Positions 5,551 to 9,801 of a stretch of DNA of 9,801 nucleotides are shown in pieces. Every line of letters starts with the position of its first letter. Positions within the stretch are counted from its first letter, which is position 1. The position numbers and the translations under genes were made by a program. The notes beneath the pieces are model-generated. The model saw nothing but the letters and a program-made list of their open reading frames with translations. It was not told the DNA's origin and did no database searches. The stretch covers positions 1 through 9,801 of the forward strand of contig JAZTYY010000017.1 of NCBI GenBank assembly GCA_045637205.1. The letters are read 5' to 3'. This DNA comes from RGIG4608 sp045637205 (GTDB taxonomy: Bacteria; Bacillota; Clostridia; Oscillospirales; CAG-272).

Positions 5551-5665
5551 GTAACTTTTGTTTGGAAAGTTACATAAAACTCCATCGTAGATCCCTGCGT
5601 AAACGCAGGTTTTACTCGTTACACGATGTTTCACTCGCAAAACTTCACTACCGTTCAGGATGACG
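5551..5665 (-). repeat. GTCATCCTGAGCG repeat, copy 2 (right arm, inverted)
   Basis: Read on the minus strand from 5665, it starts CGTCATCCTGAACGGTAG. It continues TGAAGTTTTGCGAG, then CCTGCG-TTTA-CGCAGG, then GGGATCTACGATGGAG, and ends in GTAACTTTC at 5565. It matches copy 1 along both conserved blocks but lacks the 45-nt insert. Its hairpins differ in sequence: TCGT-TAC-ACGA (5616-5626) and CCTGCG/CGCAGG stand where copy 1 has ACCC/GGGT and CCTCTG/CAGAGG. An 8-bp hairpin GTAACTTT/AAAGTTAC (5551-5558 with 5566-5573) closes its inner end. Confidence 0.88.
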
Positions 5666-5691
5666 GGCTGGAGTGGATAGTGAGTAAGATG

Positions 5692-5697
5692 TATAAT
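5692..5697 (+). promoter_or_regulatory. Possible -10 box for the lipoprotein gene
   Basis: A perfect TATAAT lies 23 nt upstream of the GTG start. The hexamer 17 nt before it, TGGAGT, is a weak -35. The box lies just outside repeat copy 2, so the gene probably has its own promoter and does not depend on the era transcript. Confidence 0.4.
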
Positions 5698-5720
5698 TTA
5701 TCAAAATAAGGAGTACTATC

Positions 5721-6356
5721 GTGAAAAGATTATTAGCAATATTAGTACTAATTTTACTCTGTTTTTCATTAACCTCATGTCAAGTCATTAAATTGTTAAG
5801 ACACAGTATTACAGGGGAATTGATGGACTCTGTAGAAGGTTTTTCTTACGGCGAAGAAAACGGTACGTTTATTTATAAAGGCAATAAATATGTTTGTGTT
5901 TGGGAAATCAATAACGATTGCCGAATGACTATGCAGGGGGATTATATTTTCCTGGGGATGAGGAGTAATTGGCCGCTTTTTCCAGCTACTCAGTACTTTG
6001 CACACTCGGTTGATAATCCAAACTTCATAACGGATGGGCATGGACGTAATGTGTATTTAAGAGAGGATTTATATCATAATGATATTGTTTATGTTTTGAA
6101 CGATACTTCTTTTGAATTTAAGTTTGAATCGGCTTTTGTTATTACGGATAAAATCAATTACGATCATCACGAGGCAAGCGAGAGATGTACTAAAAGTGCA
6201 GTAGTTAACTTTTATATGAAAGATATACCTGAAATAAAGGTTATGAAGAAAATTTATTTGATAGATAACGTTTGGTATTGCGTTGAATATGACGTCGCCT
6301 ATCAGCTTTCGGACGAATTTGTAGCCAAGTTGATAGAAGAAAAAATCATAAATTAA
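5721..6356 (+). CDS. Putative lipoprotein of unknown function
   Basis: This 211-aa protein has a clear lipoprotein signal: Met-Lys-Arg, a leucine/isoleucine-rich core to residue 17, and the lipobox Leu-Thr-Ser-Cys with Cys20 as the expected lipidated residue. The mature part would be anchored to the outer face of the membrane. I recognise no domain. The mature sequence is rich in aromatic and charged residues with many short strand-like stretches, as in YKGNKYVCVWEI near 51-62 and MKKIYLIDNVWYCVEYDV near 173-190, which suggests a beta-rich fold. The GTG start follows a near-perfect TAAGGAG at 5707-5713 with 7 nt spacing. By eye it is more AT-rich than the housekeeping operon. It lies between repeat copies 2 and 3 and breaks the usual era-recO neighbourhood, so it is probably accessory and perhaps acquired. 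Confidence 0.85.
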   Translation: MKRLLAILVLILLCFSLTSCQVIKLLRHSITGELMDSVEGFSYGEENGTFIYKGNKYVCVWEINNDCRMTMQGDYIFLGMRSNWPLFPATQYFAHSVDNPNFITDGHGRNVYLREDLYHNDIVYVLNDTSFEFKFESAFVITDKINYDHHEASERCTKSAVVNFYMKDIPEIKVMKKIYLIDNVWYCVEYDVAYQLSDEFVAKLIEEKIIN

Positions 6357-6369
6357 AAACGAAGTTCAC

Positions 6370-6399
6370 TTCAACGTGTCATCCTGAGCGCTGGGGTGA
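6370..6399 (+). repeat. GTCATCCTGAGCG repeat, copy 3 (partial)
   Basis: TTCAAC at 6370-6375 and GTCATCCTGAGCG at 6378-6390 match 5071-5076 and 5079-5091 of copy 1 in the same orientation, and GGGGT follows in both. The rest of the repeat (the CGAAGTTTTGCGAG and GGGATCTACGA blocks) is missing, so this is a remnant or a solo end. A small palindrome GAAGT-TC-ACTTC (6361-6372) abuts it just after the lipoprotein stop. Confidence 0.75.
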
Positions 6400-6421
6400 G
6401 GTTAGCAAAGTACGATATGCT

Positions 6422-6427
6422 TATAAT
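6422..6427 (+). promoter_or_regulatory. Possible -10 box for recO-mutS2
   Basis: TATAAT stands 35 nt upstream of the recO ATG, between repeat copy 3 and the ribosome binding site. No good -35 is present at 16-18 nt. Because accessory DNA separates recO from era, the recO-mutS2 pair probably needs its own promoter, and this is the best candidate. Confidence 0.4.
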
Positions 6428-6462
6428 TATGATTCAAAGATTTACGAAAGGAAGGTGATAAA

Positions 6463-7260
6463 ATGCTAAGTACAGTTGACGGGCTTGTTATAAAGTCGCA
6501 GAATTTTGGTGACAATGACAAGTTAGTTACGATCTTGACAGCAGAGGGCAAGCAAACGGTACTTGCCAAGGGTGCTCGTTCAATGAAAAGCAAAATTAAG
6601 AATATCACCGAGCCTTTTGTTTATGCCAATTTTGAATTAAATCAAAAGGGAAGTGCGATAGCGTGGATTAAAGGTGGCTCAAGCACCGAAATTTTCTATA
6701 ATCTGCGTGAGGACGTTGAAAAACTATTCCTCGCAACCTACATTTGCGACATTGCCAACGAGCTTTCGGGTGAGAGGGTTGAGTGCGAGGAGATATTAAG
6801 ACTCACCTTAAACACCCTATTTGCTATTGTTAAGGATTTGCGACCACTATCTCAAATCAAGGCGGTTTATGAGATGCGTGCAGCGGCAATTTCGGGCTAC
6901 TGTCCGAATCTTGACTACTGTGATAGCTGCGAGAGTGACTGTGCAGAGAATACCTATTTTGACGTTACAAACGGTGCACTTATTTGCTCCGATTGTTTAA
7001 ACAAGAGGGGTGAGATTTTTAAAAGAAATCTCTCAATTGCCTACGATGACGTAAGGGAGAGGACGGTACTAATACCTTTGACTCCTGCATCTCGTACGGC
7101 GATTAGATTTTCAATACAAGCACCAAATGAAAAGATTTTTTCATTCACATTAAGTGAAGCCGACGACCTTAAAACCTTCTCTAAGGCATGTGAGGAATTC
7201 CTTCTTCACCATTTAGGACACGGATTTGATTCGCTTGATTTATATTACTCAATTTTATAA
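6463..7260 (+). CDS. recO: DNA repair protein RecO
   Basis: This 265-aa RecO is the recombination mediator that, with RecR, loads RecA onto SSB-coated single-stranded DNA. The N-terminal OB-fold begins with the typical DGLVIKSQNFGDNDKLVTILT segment (residues 6-26) and continues through KGARSMKSK. A helical C-terminal part includes YEMRAAAISGYCPNL. A four-cysteine zinc site is visible as C153/C156 and C175/C178, with extra Cys at 147 and 160. The length is normal. The ATG at 6463 follows a strong AAGGAAGGTGAT site (6448-6459). The stop codon is part of TAAGGA, the ribosome binding site for mutS2, so the two genes are coupled. Confidence 0.94.
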   Translation: MLSTVDGLVIKSQNFGDNDKLVTILTAEGKQTVLAKGARSMKSKIKNITEPFVYANFELNQKGSAIAWIKGGSSTEIFYNLREDVEKLFLATYICDIANELSGERVECEEILRLTLNTLFAIVKDLRPLSQIKAVYEMRAAAISGYCPNLDYCDSCESDCAENTYFDVTNGALICSDCLNKRGEIFKRNLSIAYDDVRERTVLIPLTPASRTAIRFSIQAPNEKIFSFTLSEADDLKTFSKACEEFLLHHLGHGFDSLDLYYSIL

Positions 7261-7268
7261 GGAATGTT

Positions 7269-9659
7269 ATGAAATACTCAGACAACTTATTTTCAACACT
7301 TGAATTTGATAAAATAAAGGCACTTTTAGCCGAATGTGCAATGACCGAGGGCGCGCAGACAAAAGCACTTATGCTTGAGCCGACAAGTGATCCTGTGGTT
7401 ATTGTTAGAAGGCAAAATAGAACAAGTGATGCTTTGCGACTTGCAAATGCAAAGGGAATGCCCACGTTTATAAATATTCGCGACGTAGGGGCGACCTGCG
7501 AGCGCGCCGACAAGGGTGCGGTGCTTTCAATGAGGGAGCTTCTTGACGTGGCATCGGTTTTGCGCTCTGCAAGAATGCTTATTGATTACGTCAACGGCAA
7601 CAAGCTTTTTGACACTTGTCTTGACGAGATTTTTGACCGTCTTATTCCCGATAGAAAACTTGAGGAAAGAATTTCTCGCTCTATTATTTCCGAGGATATG
7701 ATGGCTGATGAGGCAAGTCCTTCTTTGGCTGAAATAAGACGAAAAATTCGTCACGAAAACAATAGAATTAAGGATATTTTGCAGCAGTATATGAGCGTGG
7801 GCTCACACTCAAAATATCTTCAGGAGAATATCGTTACGATGCGTAACGGACGTTACGTTGTTCCGGTTAAAGCAGAGTGCAAAAACGACGTAAAGGGACT
7901 TTTGCACGACACCTCGGCTTCGGGTGCGACGTACTTTATTGAACCTTCATCGGTAGTTGAAGCTAATAACGAGCTCCGAATGCTTCAAAGTCGCGAGGAG
8001 CACGAAATTGAGAGAATACTCTCTGAGCTTTCTTCAATGGTTAGTGATTGCTCAAGAGCAATTTGGCTCGACTATCAAAATATATCCGAAATATCCTTCT
8101 ACTTTGCGTGTGCCACTCTTTCACAAAGAATCGGTGGTGTTTCACCTCAAATCTCTCGTGGTAGAACGGTAAATTTCAAACGTGCTCGCCATCCTCTTAT
8201 TGAAAAGGATAAGGTTGTGCCCGTTGACCTTCGCATTGACGAGGGCAACGATACGCTTATTATCACGGGTCCTAACACGGGTGGTAAGACGGTTACTCTT
8301 AAAACCTTGGGACTTTTTGCCCTTATGGCGCAATCGGGATTGCATATTCCTTGTGATGAGGGAAGTGAAATTTGCATTTTTGACAATATTTTTGCCGACA
8401 TCGGCGACCAGCAGAGCATTGAACAATCACTTTCAACTTTTAGTTCACATATGGTGAGCATTGTTAAAATGCTTGATGGCATTACAAATGAGAGCTTGGT
8501 GCTTTTCGACGAGCTTTGCGCAGGTACTGACCCTGTTGAGGGCGCAGCACTTGCTCACTCAATTATTGAGGCGGTGAGAGAAAAGGGTGCTATGTGTATG
8601 GCAACCACTCACTATGCCGAGCTTAAGGCATATGCACTTCAAACTAAGGGTGTTTGCAACGCGTCCTGCGAATTTGACGTGGCAACTCTTAAACCCACAT
8701 ATAAGCTTATTATCGGTACGCCTGGTAAGTCAAACGCGTTTGCAATTTCATCAAAGCTTGGGCTCGATGAAAAAATTGTTGAGCGTGCAAAGACCTTCCT
8801 TGGCAACGATGATAGAAATTTTGAAACGGTCATTGAAAAGCTTGAGCAAAGCAGAATACAAATGGAAGCAGAAAGAGTTAAGGCTGAGGAGCTTCGCATA
8901 GAATATGAGCGCTTTAAGGCGGACAGTGAAAAGCTTTTGAATAGAAAGCTTACCGAAGCCGAGCACCATTTGGAAAAGGCACGCGAAAAGGCTAATGCAA
9001 TGGTGCAAAGTGCCAAGGCGTCAAGTGACTATATCCTTGCTGAAATGGATAAGGTTAGAAAGCAAAGAGATAGTGAAAGACTTGGTGATGCCGTTGACGA
9101 AGCGCGTAAAAAAATGCGTGATTACCTTCGCGAGAACGAGGACAAGTATAACCCCGTTGAAGAAAAGGTGGATAAGGAATACGTTCTTCCTCGTCCTCTT
9201 AAGATTGGTGATGAGGTTTATATCATTAATATCGACAAAACGGGATTTGTGGTTGATAATCCTGATAAGAACGGAAATGTTACTGTTCAGGCAGGTATTA
9301 TTAAGACTAAAACAAAGGTTAAAAATCTTAAGCTTATTGAAAACAAGGCTACCTTTATTGATAAGTCTGGTAAGAAAACCCGAGCCGGAGACTATAAGGC
9401 AACCGTCAGTCGCGATTGCAAGGACGAAATCGACCTTCGCGGTATGATGGGTGACGAGGCTTGGCTCAAGGTGGATAAGTATTTTGATGAGGCAATTTTG
9501 GTTGGCTATCACACCGTTAGACTCATTCATGGAAAGGGAACCGGTGCACTAAAAAAAGCACTTTGGGAGTACCTTCGTCGTGATAGTCGCATTAAATCCT
9601 TCCGTATTGGTCAATACGGTGAAGGTGACGGCGGTGTGACCGTTGTTGAGTTGAAATAA
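7269..9659 (+). CDS. mutS2: MutS2 (endonuclease/ribosome rescue ATPase)
   Basis: This 796-aa MutS2 is close to the usual 780-790 aa. The N-terminal part holds the MutS-like core without a mismatch-recognition domain. The ABC ATPase has Walker A GPNTGGKT at 334-341, QSLSTFSSHM at 386-395, Walker B LVLFDELCAGTDP at 410-422 and TTHYAELK at 446-453. A long charged coiled coil spans about 510-620, followed by a KOW-like segment near 643-690. The C-terminal Smr nuclease domain begins with IDLRG at 721-725 and carries HGKGTGALK at 754-762. Family knowledge: MutS2 was first described as limiting recombination, and in B. subtilis it recognises and splits collided ribosomes. All catalytic motifs look intact. 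The start at 7269 is set by AAGGA (7259-7263) overlapping the recO stop. The ribosomal role fits the ybeY-era neighbours. Confidence 0.96.
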   Translation: MKYSDNLFSTLEFDKIKALLAECAMTEGAQTKALMLEPTSDPVVIVRRQNRTSDALRLANAKGMPTFINIRDVGATCERADKGAVLSMRELLDVASVLRSARMLIDYVNGNKLFDTCLDEIFDRLIPDRKLEERISRSIISEDMMADEASPSLAEIRRKIRHENNRIKDILQQYMSVGSHSKYLQENIVTMRNGRYVVPVKAECKNDVKGLLHDTSASGATYFIEPSSVVEANNELRMLQSREEHEIERILSELSSMVSDCSRAIWLDYQNISEISFYFACATLSQRIGGVSPQISRGRTVNFKRARHPLIEKDKVVPVDLRIDEGNDTLIITGPNTGGKTVTLKTLGLFALMAQSGLHIPCDEGSEICIFDNIFADIGDQQSIEQSLSTFSSHMVSIVKMLDGITNESLVLFDELCAGTDPVEGAALAHSIIEAVREKGAMCMATTHYAELKAYALQTKGVCNASCEFDVATLKPTYKLIIGTPGKSNAFAISSKLGLDEKIVERAKTFLGNDDRNFETVIEKLEQSRIQMEAERVKAEELRIEYERFKADSEKLLNRKLTEAEHHLEKAREKANAMVQSAKASSDYILAEMDKVRKQRDSERLGDAVDEARKKMRDYLRENEDKYNPVEEKVDKEYVLPRPLKIGDEVYIINIDKTGFVVDNPDKNGNVTVQAGIIKTKTKVKNLKLIENKATFIDKSGKKTRAGDYKATVSRDCKDEIDLRGMMGDEAWLKVDKYFDEAILVGYHTVRLIHGKGTGALKKALWEYLRRDSRIKSFRIGQYGEGDGGVTVVELK

Positions 9660-9670
9660 AGTTAAATTGG

Positions 9671-9801
9671 GATTTAGCGGTGCGAAGCACCGCAACTAAA
9701 TCCGCCTTCTGCGGAATAAATCCACAAATGGTGGATGAAATCGCTTGCGCGATGAAATCTGCCTTATGGCAGGTTAATAAAAGGCGGATTTGATTTCATC
9801 C
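9671..9801. repeat. Modular hairpin repeat array, right end
   Basis: Starting 12 nt after the mutS2 stop, successive hairpins are GCGGTGC-GAA-GCACCGC (9677-9693, enclosed by GATTTA/TAAATC), TCCGC/GCGGA (9701-9715), TCCAC/GTGGA (9721-9735), ATCGC/GCGAT (9740-9753) and TGCC-TTAT-GGCA (9760-9771). The linkers are AAATCC twice and then GATGAAATC twice (9734-9742, 9751-9759), the reverse complement of the GATTTCATC at 9792-9800. AAATCCGCC (9698-9706) also pairs with GGCGGATTT (9783-9791), so the small hairpins sit inside a larger inverted repeat. The first hairpin may end mutS2 transcripts, but no U-tract follows it. Confidence 0.82.
9763..9801. repeat. 39-nt terminal direct repeat, right copy
   Basis: This is identical to positions 1-39. 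It starts within the TGCC-TTAT-GGCA hairpin and ends at GATTTCATCC, where the sequence stops. Confidence 0.9.

Larger units (their letters stand above)
5078..5665. mobile_element. Candidate GIY-YIG element bounded by inverted repeats
   Basis: A 588-bp unit has a small GIY-YIG nuclease gene between two inverted copies of one repeat: 5078-5227 on plus and 5565-5665 on minus. Both copies start at the outer edge with CGTCATCCTGA(G/A)CGGTAG and run inwards to GGGATCTACGA(C/T)GGAG. It lies between era and the lipoprotein gene and separates era from recO. By eye the nuclease gene and the gaps are more AT-rich than the flanking operon. I see no target-site duplication at the outer edges. The layout resembles a REP/RAYT unit or a terminal-inverted-repeat element, but nothing in the sequence proves mobility. 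Confidence 0.5.

Noticed and set aside
5078..5665. Classical insertion sequence
   Set aside because: No transposase is present, no target-site duplication is visible at the outer edges, and the arms are diverged and structured unlike ordinary IS ends.
9021..9530. 169-aa minus-strand frame, and other long antisense or shifted frames in mutS2 (8639-9016, 8995-9447)
   Set aside because: They lie inside intact mutS2 coding sequence, have no recognisable domains or start signals, and look like shadows of its codon use.
9677..9693. Intrinsic terminator after mutS2
   Set aside because: The 7-bp GC-rich stem is good, but AACTAAATC follows and not a T-run, so it is listed only as part of the repeat array.
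1..9801. Small circular plasmid or phage, suggested by identical ends
   Set aside because: The cargo is a chromosomal housekeeping and sporulation operon with no replication, partition or phage genes. The shared 39 nt belong to a repeat family that can mislead assembly.

Overview
The gene content points to a low-to-moderate GC, probably spore-forming member of the Clostridia (Firmicutes). YlbJ-like, YqfC and YqfD proteins are found essentially in endospore formers, and the order yqfC-yqfD-phoH-ybeY-era-recO is a shortened form of the cluster known from Bacillus subtilis. I cannot place it below class level. The codon use and the density of intergenic repeats resemble uncultured gut Clostridia, but that is an impression and not a result.

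Layout: Positions 1-107 hold an array of short hairpins joined by a conserved GATTTCATC linker. A ylbJ-like membrane protein gene follows on the minus strand (130-1104). It diverges across a 58-nt gap from a tight plus-strand operon, yqfC (1163), yqfD (1443), phoH (2642), ybeY (3668) and era (4159-5046). These genes are 3 to 8 nt apart, and each downstream ribosome binding site is built over the previous stop codon. The run is then broken by about 1.4 kb of accessory DNA (5047-6462). This holds a 588-bp unit in which a small GIY-YIG nuclease gene sits between two inverted copies of a GTCATCCTGAGCG-type repeat, an orphan lipoprotein gene (5721-6356), and a partial third repeat copy. The housekeeping genes resume with recO (6463-7260) and mutS2 (7269-9659). 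The window closes with a second hairpin array (9671-9801). Its last 39 nt are identical to the first 39 nt of the window.

Functions: PhoH/YbeZ-like NTPase, YbeY endoribonuclease, Era GTPase and MutS2 all act on ribosomes or rRNA (maturation of 16S rRNA, 30S assembly, handling of collided ribosomes). RecO belongs to recombinational repair. YqfC, YqfD and YlbJ belong to sporulation.

The most interesting content is the GIY-YIG unit with its inverted repeats. The two repeat arms keep the same linkers, but at least one hairpin at the same position has different paired bases in each arm. The ATTTCATC arrays at the window ends follow the same design of fixed linker and variable self-complementary hairpin. 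The arrangement recalls REP/RAYT systems with a GIY-YIG nuclease in place of the transposase, but mobility is inferred only from layout.
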